From Sinonovacula constricta (lineage: Eukaryota; Mollusca; Bivalvia; Cardiida; Solecurtidae), in assembly GCA_007844125.1 (NCBI GenBank), contig CM017558.1:56645308-56709307 (forward strand): a stretch of 64,000 nt of DNA, given 5' to 3'. Shown here piece after piece: positions 13,940-28,200 of this stretch; positions within the stretch are counted from its first letter, which is position 1; every line of letters starts with the position of its first letter. The position numbers and the translations under genes were made by a program. Under the pieces are notes generated by a model, which was not told where the DNA came from, searched no databases, and saw only the letters and a program-made list of their open reading frames with translations.

Positions 13940-14180
13940 ATGTTGAAGGTGGCGATTGGCTATAGAGTTTGAGATGAGAGTAGGAATCTTATCATTCCTG
14001 AGTTGATACGTAGAGTAGGAAATTAACACTAAGTACACGAAGAAGCTGCACGGTAGACAAACCCAGTTTGACCTTAGAGATAAGGTACCGCAGTCTTAAC
14101 TTCCTTGTTCACTTATGTGGATCACTGACAGATTGGATATTTGCTAAGTCGTTGTGTTGTAAAACTTACAGTATACCTTG
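13940..14180 (+). promoter_or_regulatory. Conserved 5' segment upstream of gene A
   Basis: Aligns with 45860-46080 upstream of gene B. Shared stretches are GAAGGTGGCGATT, then GAAGC..CA..GTAG.CAA.CCCA, TGACCT.AGAGATAAG and ACTTCCTTGTT. The AGATAAG box matches a WGATAR (GATA-factor) site and is identical in A and B. It lies about 0.9-1.1 kb upstream of the signal-peptide exon, which has an acceptor of its own. This block may therefore be the promoter plus a non-coding first exon. That role is inferred; no TATA box or transcription start can be fixed. Confidence 0.4.
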
Positions 14181-15079
14181 AGAACTGCAGCTGTCGAAAA
14201 GAGCACATTGTTAAAATGTATTGAAAAGTGTGAGCGTTAAACAGGATATCCTCTGTATCAACAGAAGTACGTTCAATATTAAAAGGTAATTGTATATTTC
14301 TCAGTTCACTCTTCTGAATATTGATTTAATTTAACGGTTGCCAAAGGGACGTTGTTTGTTTGTTTGTTTTTGCTATGTTTTCGCTCACCAATATATAGTG
14401 TTTTTTTCCAAAAAATGTGCCGAAGGACCAAATCGTTAGTGTTGTTTAAATGAAAGACACATAAGGCTGATATGAACAGACCATTGTTAATACTTGCTAC
14501 GTATATCATGAATTTAAGTCAAAGTGTTAATATCAGCGAATAAAGTTTTCCTATTATGCTTATCTGTGATTGTCATGCACCAGGTCAGATAAAGAGTCAT
14601 GCATACTTTCAGACAACGTATCTGAAAAGGTGGATGATATTGTGTCCTGATGAATTATATATTACTATAATGATTTTTACGCAGGAGAGACCCTTCCCAA
14701 TTCAATGAAATCCTGCATTGGAACGTCCCATTTCTATGCTATGGTTGGGTTAATATCGCTTAAAACTCTTAAGCATCGATTTAAAACATACACAGAATGC
14801 TGGTTGGGCCATCAGATATCATATTAAAACAATAAAATATTCGTTGTTGTCCAAAACAAGCACTCCAAGGTGTATGGTGTGGTTTTATGTTTAATGATTG
14901 CTACATTAAAGCAGTGTTGATTTAGCAAATAAGTTGAACAAAACACCATAGTTTGCGGAAGAAAACTGCGTCTTTAGATTGTATAACATTACATAAATAA
15001 AATAATGGCTTTTAACCCACTGCTTTAGCAAACATGGTCTGAGTGCATACCTACAGCTTTGTTTCCCCCCAATCAACAG

Positions 15080-15158
15080 GAAATGCAGACAGTTTACATA
15101 TTAGGAGTGATGGCGGTCTCTCTGATGATATGGCATTCCTCTGTCTCTGCGGAAGAAT
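15080..15158 (+). CDS. Gene A exon 1 (signal peptide)
   Basis: Follows the acceptor CAACAG at 15079. The ATG at 15083 begins [20 protein letters not shown], a hydrophobic leader, with a likely cleavage after VSA. The exon ends in GAAGAAT before the donor GTGAGT, leaving phase 1. Three bases before the ATG are 5' UTR, so at least one upstream non-coding exon is expected. Confidence 0.75.
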
Positions 15159-18100
15159 GTGAGTCACATATTTTGTTGAAATAGTTCTGAGGTTATCTAG
15201 TTAAAGAGTGTTTGTACTTAAGTTACACCGAAGACAAACACGATTTATAGCTCACAATAAACATAACACTATTATTTAATCAGAGTGTTTAAATGAATAA
15301 TTGAATTTTTTGTAATAAAAAACAAACTCATTAAAGAAATAAGAAATAAATTCTCTTTTACATAGATACTTTCTTGCAGTACTCAACATAGCAGTAGGAA
15401 AGCCAGTTATGATGTCGTCAACATTGAACTTCACTACTATCTGGAACGGCAGTCGTATGGTCGACGGTAATATGCGCACAGATGCACAGACATGTCAGTG
15501 TTGTGCCAGTACAGACATTGTGGATGAGAATCCTTGGATCACGATAGACCTTCTACAGGAGTTCACCGTGGTTAAAATAGTTATCATTGGGAGAACAGAC
15601 CAAAACCAAGGTAAAAAGATTTCTATTTCATATACCAACTAATATCATTATTATTTATGTTATATATTTCATTGCTTTGGCGAGATGAGCATTCCGACGC
15701 TCCTATACTTAATGTTCCACCTTATCAATTCTGTAGTTAACATATATATATCGTATATATTATTCTTTACAATTGTTGGTACAATTTCAAGGAAAGAAAA
15801 GGTATATATGAAAAGACCTTGAACGACGTGTTACATATTGGTCATTACGGGTGCCCGTCCTTACTATATTATCTAACTATTGACTTTTGATTCCACCATT
15901 ACTCAAGATTTAGCAAAAACAAGGAACATAAAAAAAGTCGTCAACGAGGAAGGTTGCAATAAATAGAGTTTTATTTCTTCATTTTTCTTATTTGGTTTGC
16001 ACATAAATCTTTTACACGTGACGCTGCATGTGTTTTTCCGATAATTAATGTTCGTTTCTGTATGATAAATACAGGCAATAGGTAAAATAAACGTTTCCCT
16101 GGAAACATAGACAAAGTGATTAAAAATACCGTACTATGATTTTTTTACATAAAACACTTATTAAAAATAAGGGAAAGTTCTTACACAAAAACACCACAAA
16201 GATACAAAGTCTAAATTCCTTAAAAATAAAGGCTTTTTATAATATGTCAACGCAGTTTAGTCATAATTGATCCATTTGCTTTTATCTAGATTAAAAGCGA
16301 CCTTGCTGTCCTTCCGAAAAGGTTTTAATGTCAAAAAGCCCCTCCAAAAATCTTTAAAAGAGTCCTCTTCTCAACTGTCAGAACATTCTAACAATATCTT
16401 TGATTGTTTGTTTTTTTTGTGCGTGTCGTAAAGATCATGGATGTCAAACAACCTTACTTAGACTGTTGGAGGACTGGAAAGGTACGCTAGAAAAAAAATA
16501 TGTTGCAGCTATACTTATGAATCTGTCGAATGCTTTTGATTGTTTGCATCATTAATGTATGTTATCTCAACTTTCTGCATATAAAATGTCCTAAAGTTCA
16601 GTGGAAGTTTTATCAAAATATTTATTTAAAAGAAAGCAACAAATAAATATCGGCGGAACGGGTAGCTGGGCTGAAGTTCCTTTCTAGGGCCTTTATTGTT
16701 TGATGTTTTCATAAATGACATCTTCTATTTCATTAACAAATGTACTCTCTATAACTATGCAGATGACAACACCTTACCGTTTCACACCAACGAGTTTCAA
16801 TTTCAAACTTTAGTTCTATATCGCAATCCGAAAGCAAACCCTTGACTGACTGATTCTGTTTCAAAGGTATGCAAGTAAACCCAGATACATTCTAGGCTGT
16901 AGCTGTAAGGGAAAAAACATAGTATGTCTCAAACTATCGATTACACCTCGATCGATTGCAATGATGTTGTAAAGTTGCTTGGTGCTGATTTTGACTTCAA
17001 ATTGTCCTTCGTCGCTCATATCAAAAACTTGAGTAAACAAGCAGCCATGCAGCTAACTATCCTTAAAAAAATTGGTAAACATTTGCATCATTTACTCAAC
17101 AATTCTTATTTTTGCTCCTCAGCATTGTACTTTCGTTCAGTAGCAAATACACGGAAAATAGAAAAGATACCAGAAAGAGATTCGAGTAAGATGATTGCAA
17201 AATGGCATATGAAGTAATGTTCGCAGACACAGATCAATGGCTATCGAAACTTTCAATATTCTAAACAACTTGTCACCTCCTTTGTAAATGGATATGATAG
17301 TTAAGAAACAAGCTGAATACAGTTTTAGCTATCCTAATATTCTACATGTTCCAAGCTTAAAAGCAACAGCCTATGGACAAAGATCATTTATACCGGACCT
17401 GTTAGCGATATCGTTAAAGCGTCGGCTCCAGGTACGGGAGACCCCGGGTTCGATACCAGGCCGCGATATACCAAAGTCGTTAAAATGGTAGTGGTATTGC
17501 TCCCTTGCTAACTCTCAACCAATTAAAAGGGTAGTTCTACGACTAGTTGTCCTGGTGTCAGGATAATGTGACTGAGTGTGGTATCATCCCAGATGTTCAT
17601 GGCATGCTTAACACAGTGAAGGCAGCACTATATCTGCTTCAAGTGGACACAATCTCCAGCTAACAGAAATACTGTTGGTGCGTCGATAAACCAAATAAAC
17701 AAACAATCATTCATGTTTGCTGTAACAAGCCTGTGGTATTTACTCCCAGAAACTCCTAGACAGTTCAAAGATTTTAATAATTTCTAAACTTTATTTGGGG
17801 TGGTAAATATTGTAAATGTTCCATTTGTCTGTAAAATATAGGTCTTTAGATATGTTGAAATGATTAAAAGCTGTTAGGGTTGAATTATACTTATTAGGGA
17901 TTACTCGAGTATGCGATCAGAAGATTATAACCGAGTATTATTCGAGTACTCGGTAAAATGGGAAAGTAGAATTAAATTGACAAAATAACATGATAAAACC
18001 ACAATTAAAAGCTGTGTCCTCGGTAAAGTGGACCCTAACCAATTGCTTCCAATCGCATGACCCAGTTCCTCACTACCACTTGATTGCCTTATCAGTCGTG

Positions 18101-18193
18101 TATGCTCAATATACTGTCTAAGCAAGCACCTCATCGTCTATTACTTAATAAACCGCAAGGCTGTCAACTAAGTACCCTCTCCACACACACTCA

Positions 18194-18248
<55 letters not shown>

Positions 18249-19159
18249 TCTCTGTACAGTTTGCGACATGTTAATTGAACATTGATTGGCGTGTCCCAGC
18301 ATCGCCCACCAATTGTTCTGATTGGATGGTAAACAGCTAATCAACTATTGGTCTTAATACTGAGCTCTTATCGAACACGAAATGCATTCGGCAACTCCAT
18401 CTTATATATAACTTAAAGCGATCCAGATACGGTAGGCCCCGGGTTCGACTCCGGGCCGCGACATACCAAAGTCGTTAAAAATGGTAGTGGTATAGCTCCC
18501 TTGCTAACGCTCAAGCAAATATAAGGGTAGTTCCACGACTGGTTGGCCAGGTGTCAGGATAATGTGACTGGTGTGGTATCATGCCAGGTGTTGACGGCAT
18601 GCTATACACAGTAACGGCAGCACTATATCTGCTTTAAGTGGACACCGTCTCCAGATAACTGAAATACTGTTGGTGGGACGATAAACCCAATAAACAAACA
18701 AACTTAAAGCGAAAGGCAAGGGTACATACAACCAAAAAAACCGATCGGTAACTGTTATTTCACTTTCGCCTTAAGTTTACACCACGCCACACTATTCTGA
18801 TTTGTCTAATCGCGAAAACAATGCCGTCAGTGAAGCCAATCTCTTTTAAGCACTTCATGTAAAAGATACTACGCAGTCAAGACTGGCATTTTAAGATGGG
18901 ACAACTTAGTTAATTATATAACCGATAAGACACTAGACATTTAATGCAAACTACATCTTTATTATTGTCTTTATTAAGAAAATGACTGAGTACCTCGAGT
19001 ACTCGCTCGGAAAAACGACCGAGTACTCGAGTACTGACAACTACTCAACTACTCGTTGACATCCCTAACAAATTTAATACATGAAAAAGGTTGTAAATGC
19101 TCATTGCAGCTTATGTTACTTGTTGAAATTATACAGACTCTCTCTTTCCCTCTCTCTCT

Positions 19160-19236
<77 letters not shown>

Positions 19237-22200
19237 ATAGTGTGGTTTCAATGTAGAATGTACCTACGTAAAAGAAGTCGCTTTCAGTAAGAACTGTGCA
19301 TTAAAAAAGTCAAATCAACGAAATGTTTAAATCTTATAAAATGTACATCAACATGTTAGATGATAACATTAATAAATCTTTCTTTAAATAAGCAATATAA
19401 GAAATTACAAAAAAGTGTGTTAAAATAACTGCTCGTTTTATCTTAGTTTTCCCTTTGCATGTCAAGCTACATGATTTACGTCTTGGAACGGTCAGTCGAC
19501 AAAAAGTTAACCTGTTTTACAGAGCTATAATCTAGCATTAAGAACGAAAGTAGTAACGTTTTTGGGTAAGGGATAAGTATTTCTATACAACTACACAAAA
19601 TTCTTGATTGTAAAAGAAATGATGGAGCTGAAGTAACAAAGTCCAACTTACGTTAAAGTAAAATACATGTTATAATATTGATATATTACGTACATCTTTT
19701 TCATTAATTATCGTTACTTTAAGACCCTCACAACAATTGGTGTCATGCTATGCTTGTTTGCTTTACAGCTTTCACCAACCTGTGGGGACTACATATTTAT
19801 GCCGGCGACAATTTGTCCGATGTCGAATTTAGCACATCTCCTCCAGTTTCAAATTTTTATTTTGATTCGACTAGTCGTATAACAGCAAATGGAAGTGTCC
19901 CTACGCGATGGATAACATTGAAGCGACATCAGAATGGGAATGTTAATCCATGGCTAATTGTAGTTTGTGAACTGCAAATATTTACTTTAGCAAATTGTAA
20001 GTATTATCACTATTAATAACGTTTAACAAACGTATGAGAAAATTAGTATACATGATATGGTATTTTTAATATGACCAAAAATATCTACAATTATTTCTTT
20101 AGGGGACATTGATCTCTATGGTTTCATATCCTTGCTCGATTTTGTCTGATTTGATTCACGTAATGAGATTTGAACTATATAAGCATCAAACAGTTTTTGT
20201 AAGTAAGTGGATTTTGTATTGCAGTGCGAAACGTGGCCCGTGGAAAACCTGTTACGATATCGTCAACAGTCCAATCAAATTATAACCAATCCGACACCGC
20301 TAGTGCTGTGGATGGCATAATTAAAGAGAATATCAGCATGTGTGGATGCTGTGTCAGTACTGCCAATGAATCAAACCCTTGGCTCACGGTGGACCTTCAG
20401 GGAGAATACCTGGTTCAGAAAGTTGTCGTCTCCGGAAGGATTGATAAACAACGCAATTATGGTAGGCATTGAACGTTATTAATGACTTCTTAAATAACTG
20501 TTAAAGGAGGTATTTATGAAATGCCCCACATCTATGTCAAAACTGAAGCATGACACCAAACTCGTTATTACAAAAGTTTATTTCCTGTCTGAGCCACAAT
20601 GCACAATTAGCTATTTTTAAAATAAGGACTCCACGTGACCACTTACTTTTGAGATAATGTTATATCAATATCCGACTAATATGCTCTGATTCCAAATTCT
20701 ATTCATATCCCAAATACGCCATATGCCAGTAAAAGCGATCATGACAGTTAAGCTTTCTTAAGACTTCTTAAATAACTGTTAAAGGAGGTATTTATGAAAT
20801 GCCCCACATCTATGTCAAAACTGAAGCATGACACCAAACTCGTTATTACAAAAGTTTATTTCCTGTCTGAGCCACAATGCACAATTAGCTATTTTTAAAA
20901 TAAGGAATCCACGTGACCACTTACTTTTGAGATAATGTTATATCAATATCCGACTAATATGCTCTGATTCCAAATTCTATTCATATCCCAAATACGCCAT
21001 ATGCCAGTAAAAGCGATCATGACAGTTAAGCTTTCTCTATCGAGGCTTGTAAGTGAATAGTAATTCTGTCACTAAGCGCCCGGTGTATATATATGTATTT
21101 GCTTCTGGTCTTTCTGTGGTATTGTATCCATTGTCGAATTTGCCATTGTTATGTAGAAAAGAAAAATAATAATCATTGAAAAGTGTTTTATTTTGTTGAT
21201 CAGAATATTTTGCATAATGCCGCAGATTGACATCCGTCGCTTTTACTGGCATGTTGCGTATTTGGGACCAACTGAAATCAATTATATAAAATCAACGTAC
21301 TTCCATACATTACATAAAATCTTGTTTCTCTGTTCAAAAGGAATATACTTATTTTATGTAAAGATATGTTTCATCATTACTATTAGCTTACAAAACAATT
21401 GATTCATTACATGTGCTTGTATAATGTTCTCGGGTTTACAAGAACAACAATAGTACGCCAGTACGTCCATTTTTAAATACTTTTACAAAGGATAAGCTAT
21501 AAAAAGCTAACATGCACGTTGTTTAACCTTATCCATAACAGTTCAAGTGGTTTGTTGTTAAAAATACTTAAATCTAATTTGTTGATAAATTTTAGTCGCA
21601 ATTAGTATGAAAACAGAAGAAAAAGACAAAACTAGTTTGTTTTTAATAAATGCGCGTTTTTGTTGAATTTGATGGTCAGTCCAGTGCTCTTCTGAGTCTG
21701 CCACTGAGTCTTGTTACATGCTTGTTTTGTGTGGTTTTATTATATCTTGCGACCGGAATATGGTTACATTCTAGTTTTTGAAGTATTACAACCGGCGCTT
21801 GCCAGTTTATTGGGATTCAAATAGGACTTAATGAGTGGTCAAGCGTTCTGGTCAGGGACATATACATTTTGTTTTAATTGGATTTGATAAATTACGCTTT
21901 GTTTATAGTTTATCTGGGAAGACATAAACGATGAAAATGGGATATCCTTCTTTATCAATTAATTTCTTCGGAACAAGAGGACATGAATTTCAACGGCTAT
22001 AAGTTGTCAATATTGAGTATCTACTGACTCTCAATGTAGATTACATTTACATGAAGTTAGTTCTCTTTAAGTATCAAAAAGTGACGCATCAACCTGAGAT
22101 AAACGGGCAGACAGGTCCACATGTTTTAACTCAGTCGTTAAACCTGATCGTAATGGATAAAAATTAGATTAATCGAAATTTACAGTGTCCTTCAAAAAGC

Positions 22201-25200
22201 CGAAAATGGTGAAGGCTTTGCAAAAATGTCTTAAATGTAATAGGGAAAATTGGCTCAAAAGTTTTCCATGGAGTAAATTACAGGCTTTCAGTAAAACGTG
22301 TAAAAGATTTTGAATTATGCCATTAAGCGCTACACAAAGTTTCTGGCTCTGATACCACTGAACCAACAGTTATCCAGTGTCACTTTGAAACAAAACAAAC
22401 ATACAATTCAAAATTAGCAGATATATAAAAATATGTCTCTTAACAGTCTGTGTCTGAAAAAATAAGTTCAGTAAACAGTTATTATACATTTAGGAGTATG
22501 TCATACTTTCAAAATGGACACTACAATATTGAGAAAAAAGACAGATACTTCATTTTATTTTAATGTACTAATGCGTATAAATGAACAGTAATTGCTGGAA
22601 GTAATGGTAGTTTTATATTTCTGAATATTGAATTGGTATTATTTAATATAACAGTTAAGGTAAAAACACTCCGTTCCCGAATGCGAAAGTTACACAGTTC
22701 GTTTATTTTGGAACAAATATGGACATTTTCAGAGCGAATAAACTTGGGCTAAACAGATACAAATACGGCGCAATACCATGTAGCGTAAAACAGAGTCTAC
22801 TTAGATGTGTGTGGTGGTGTCATTGGTGATTGCCAGTTTTACAAAAAGATGAAATGGTAAAATGTGTCTGATTTATGTTGTTGATATTTCGTTAAATTAC
22901 AAATTGTCAGTGTGTAATTATTGATACATTTAATGAGAACGGAAGCAGAGACCAAGAACAACTTATTCGAACAAAGTACGTGAATAAATATAAAAGAAAA
23001 AGTTATTTGTGATTAAAAAACAACAACATTTATACCGTAACTTCAATACGATGATGTTAGGAAACAGATAGATATAGGATAATTAGAATGATTTAATGTG
23101 CAATATTTTCACAACTTTTTCTTTTCATGTAAAAAAAAAATAATAGGACCTGGGTAAACATACAGGAATAATTATTTTTATTACTGTTCTGCTATTTTCT
23201 TTACAAATCTTTTTGCATTTACAAATTTGTAAGAAGACATCCAAAGAGTACACTTTTGTTTTTTTAATCACTTAGATATGTTTCATTAGACACTATATCA
23301 TTATATCATCATGTTCAGTTAGTTCTATTGCAGGACGCCTGGGTGGCTCTTTCAGCATTTGATTTTAAACTAAATTTAGTTCAGATATGAATTTTTTAAT
23401 ACATTAATACTTCTACGAGACATGAAAGGTTTTCGCGTGCATTTAAGATGGTGTTTAAATTTTAATTCATGTATGGACATTTTTATTAATGTGTCCAGTT
23501 AAAGAAAGGGTCAATGCAGCAATGCAGAACGTGACACCAACATTACATTTTTAAAGTAGTATTTGACAGTTTGGACCAGTATCTTTCTCACAAACCAAAA
23601 AGAATATTGTTGCATGAAAAATAAAGTGAAATATGTTTGTCGTTACCATACATCGATGTGAAAAGTGAAGCAAAGCAACCACTCATAACAAAGATGTATT
23701 TTCCATTGGATCCACTCTGTACAAATAGTTATTTTTAGAATAAGAAAACCTGTGACCTCTTACTATTGAGATAACGTTATGTCATAATTCCGGCAATCCC
23801 CTCTTCGTTCATATCTACTGTCAGCCGAAATCCCCAATCTATTTAAAGATTTGGAAATAATAACGATTTGTACTGTGTCACATTGAGGGTAGTTTTCAGA
23901 ATCGGCTTTATTTAGACTATAATATAATATTATTGAAGTATGCTTTTCTCCAAAACAGAAGTAGGATACTGATACATGTATTTGATATAGGCAAATCGTC
24001 GAATAACACTTATGCAAAACAACTATGAAATACATCACTTTAAGCGGTACAATATATGTTTCTGGCACTTTATTGATGCCAGGTTCATACAGATTTAGAT
24101 TTTTAATTCAAATAAACGTTGTTCATCTAAATCACAATGGTTTAAAGAAAGTAAGGTTATAATATATTTTTACAAATGCTCATGTGTGTACATGAACATA
24201 TTCAATACTCACCTAAATGCACCTGCTCTCAATTGAAATCACGTATATATATTGTGTGTTTTTTTGTACTATGCACATTCTATAACAAATCCTGTATTAT
24301 AATAAAGCATAATGAAACGCTAACAGACTAAAACCTCAAGTGGCTCTGAAATGGCCAGCCTATTTGAAAGGCCTTTCAGGTATGGATTATCCGTTCTGTT
24401 ACAATATGAGACATCACTATATGAAATATTACAGGTGCTTGTATTTCTATTGTTTAGTTTTTGTTATTTAAACAAGTTCCACATTGAGTTTTTTATTCGA
24501 AACTTAGCTTGACATTTGTTTTACCAGAGTAAACAATACTACATAAATGTATATTTTTTCCCATTTATCTAGTTATTTAATAACAATATAGCTTGTCATA
24601 TATGAGTATAGCAGACATGAAAAGAAATAGGAAATGAAGATTTACACTCGAAAAGTTTATTTTTATCAAACAGTTACATTAAAGGCCATTCAAATTTGTT
24701 TAGAAACACATCTGCGAAGTTGAATGCAAATGTATCTCCATCTTTTCATAACTTTACTTGGATTTATATAAAACACTCTCCGATGTTATATATATTATAA
24801 CACTTAAGTAGAACAACAAAATCGATTACCATTACAAATCTTCGTACAGGGTGAAATACAAATGTATAACCATGATATGTAACAACTTTATTAAACATCT
24901 GCTTTACAGAAAAGATCGAAAAATATTTTTAACTATTTTAGCTATTCTCTCTTTTCAGTTTCAAGAAACCTAGCGAACATTCAATTGTTCAATGGGAACT
25001 ACCTTTCGATGAATCCGTTATTGCTACAGAAAGACATTAAGATAATCGACACTAATGCCACAGCCGAAAACCTGAATCAGAAGCTTATAAGGCTTATCAC
25101 TATCAAAAGACCTATCCTCGACCCAAACGTTTTTCACGAATGGTACCTGACTGTGTGTGAGATAGAGATTTACATAACAGGTAATGTCATTTTCAAGAAT

Positions 25201-28200
25201 ATATATGTCAGAAGAAACTGGTATAACGTTTTAAAGTTATATTTTTAAGAATTATCAGAATCTTCATATTGTGCTTTGATCGTGTATTGTATCTGACTGT
25301 GTGTGAGATATTTACATTGCAATTAAAACAAGAATACATTGATGCGATTCAGCAAAGGTCGCTGTCGAGCTATTGTTCAACAATGGTACATGTTGCCAAA
25401 CAGAAAGCTATAATTATTGATCCAATATCTTTGCAGTGTATAATAGTTATGCCATATTCATGCAAGCAAATTAAATTAAAACGATATTTATATAATTGTC
25501 TTAAAGGGCAGTGAACAAGTGAAATATAGCTTAATGATTGAAACTTGTAATGCATTTGATAGAATAACATAAACAACATTGCAATAGTTCGTAGTTGTAA
25601 CTATAGGTAAATAAGAAAAAGTCCTATCAAACTTTCCACAGATATTTAAATCTAAACTACCTGTAGACAAATACAAACAGGGTAAAACTCATGGTATCAA
25701 GTTTCTATATCAAAACAATGTATGTAAACTTCTTTGGAAACGTCTAGGTCATAGAAAATGAGCCTCACACGCAATATTCAAGCATAATTAATGTTGCAAA
25801 CTACCTTGGTAGTTTAAACGTTCCAACATTCCATTACCGTTAAAGGTTTTTTTCGCTTAATAATAGTGTATATATTGTTACCAATTAAACATAAGTTATT
25901 ACTATTTTTGATCGTTTGATAATGTCAAAGGTATGGTTAGTAACTCAAATGACAGTGTATTGGAAGAAAACTAAAAGACATTACACAACTATGATCACTC
26001 TGTATTGTCTTATGAACTTAGATTTAGATCTAGAAAAATTATCAGTGTATTTTATAGGCAATTCATACAGAAGTGTCTAAATAAGATAGGGGTAACTTAT
26101 TTTATAAACATTACATTTCCTTATTAGAGACGGCCGAATAGTACAAAAAACTACGAACATACGTTTTCACCATTTACATCATATAAAAATTGACATTATT
26201 ATGCTAGGTTGATTAAATACCATTGAACTTTCTCTCTGTCTTCGGTCGTGTTCTTGATTTCAGAATCGTGTATGTATTTATGCATCAAATTATGCACATT
26301 TGCATAATGTACAAAATTATGTTACAATTAAAAATTATGCATAACCATTATTGGAACAAAATTGTATGATTTTTATAAACATGGGCAACTTTAGTGGACA
26401 AGGTGGAAAAAAATGAGAATCCATTGTACCGAATCACGGTGCATAATAACCGATGAGTTTCGACTGATTCGTCGATCTCACATGACCAATAGGTCTTGCA
26501 TTTGCATACATCCGCATCCATCCACAGATCTAACTTGAACAAATTTCATTGATGATGCAGCAATATTATATGCTACCAATGTTTTCATCGCTGTTACGCT
26601 ACAGTGTAAGAGATACAACCCGCAGATTACAATGTTACAAAGGACAAACTACTACAGAGTAAAGGTAGTTCACGTGCTTTTATACTACAGCCAATTTCGT
26701 TTGTGCAAATAAGCAACTACAATTCAAAGAAAAACACTGTGGTGTAGTGGAAAGTATATGATTTAGAATCGGCAGAATGTAAGTGCGATTCCGATGCAAG
26801 CGTTATATTTTTACATATTGATTTTGGCAATCCAAATATACCTTTATGCTGATTTTCATATGTTTCCTATATACAATGCATGTTAGATTTTTTTTAAGTG
26901 TTGTTGTTGTTGTTTTTATTTTCGTTACTTTCTTTGTATTTTTGATGATTTTGTACATTTTTACTGGTTTTGGTTAACACAAATAGCACAATACATCGAT
27001 AATACACTTCAACAATGTTAGTCTGAATACTAGCATCAGACACATAAAAAATCATGATTGTATAAAAGTTTACATGTGCTTATGAAGTTGCCAAAAATTA
27101 AATAAATGTATATGTCTGTGAGGTTCCACCAGCCTGCTATCAGATACGTTATCCGCCGTTTAGATAAGCTAATATAAAATATAAATATCACTTTACAGTC
27201 GTACAACCTACTCTACCTGTAAATGTTAACGTTTGGGATTACAGTGTTAGCATACAGGTCTTAAGTTACTGTTTTTTGAGTTGTGTGAGCTCATATGTAT
27301 ACACTCTCCATCTTTTTCTCTGTCTTACAAATCGTTCGGTAGTATTGTTCTAGAAATACACACCCCACCCCGCTTATGGAAAAAAACAAGGGCTTCAAAT
27401 ACGTAATTGAATGAACTGTATTAATAAAGTGTTATCTTTGCGAGTATGACCTCTTTACAGTGGTAAACCTTCACGTTTGTTAGCACTAATTTTGTCGAGG
27501 AAGCACTTCTAGATAGCAGTGAACGTTTGTCGTTAAAAATATTTAGACGGCTAAAGTATGCTTACTAACAAAAAAAACTAAAATTGATTCTTCAGTTCAT
27601 TGTCCATTTACAAAACAAATTATCTCGAGATGGTTTCTAGCTTCCGTGGGGGAATAGAGTAATACGGTGTTGGTATTCTTGACTAACAAAAAGATCTGCA
27701 ATCAAACAGTTCAATCTGTAACGATTCAACCAAGAATAAAATGCACGGCGGCAATTTTAAGAAGGCTATCATATATTAAATACAAAATTTGCTGCAAAAT
27801 ATGTTTTTGTTACTTGTCCTATTGTAATTCAAATGTAACACATTACATCTGTTGATTTTAAAACATTGCTTTATACAAAGAGCACACATACAATGACAAC
27901 AATGGTTATTCACAGTGTGTCCCAATGGAATCTACGGAAACAACGGTATCTGTAATCAGACATGTGGCTACTGCAGAGATGGACGTCCATGTGATGGAGT
28001 GACGGGAACGTGTCCTGAAGGCTGTGAACCAGGATACACGGGCGACAAATGCAATCAGGGTAGGTTATCGTTATTAGGACAAAAAGTCTTACTCTGCATG
28101 TTAAAGTATGAGGATACACAAAATCAAAGTACATAGCAGTACTTGTTTTTATACCAAGAATATTTTTTTTTTCTTTATAATCTTTTTTGATGTGGATTGT

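Larger units (their letters stand above)
17895..19067. mobile_element. Putative hAT-like non-autonomous element
   Basis: It begins TAGGGAT and ends ATCCCTA. Both ends are rich in CGAGTACTCG-type palindromes (5' TTCGAGTACTCGG; 3' GAGTACTCGAGTACTGAC). The interior contains a (CA)n tract and a second SINE. No transposase is visible and no 8-bp target duplication could be matched, so the class is tentative. Confidence 0.4.
25181..27915. other. Gene A intron 5
   Basis: Contains a Penelope-like fragment (25605-25690) and a tRNA-like sequence (26736-26805). Near 25285 a short echo of exon 5 (CTGACTGTGTGTGAGATATTTAC) suggests a local partial duplication of the exon end. No other exon recognised. Confidence 0.5.

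Noticed and set aside
17895..19067. Firm assignment to the hAT superfamily
   Set aside because: The end motif is suggestive, but no 8-bp target duplication was found, so it is kept only as tentative.
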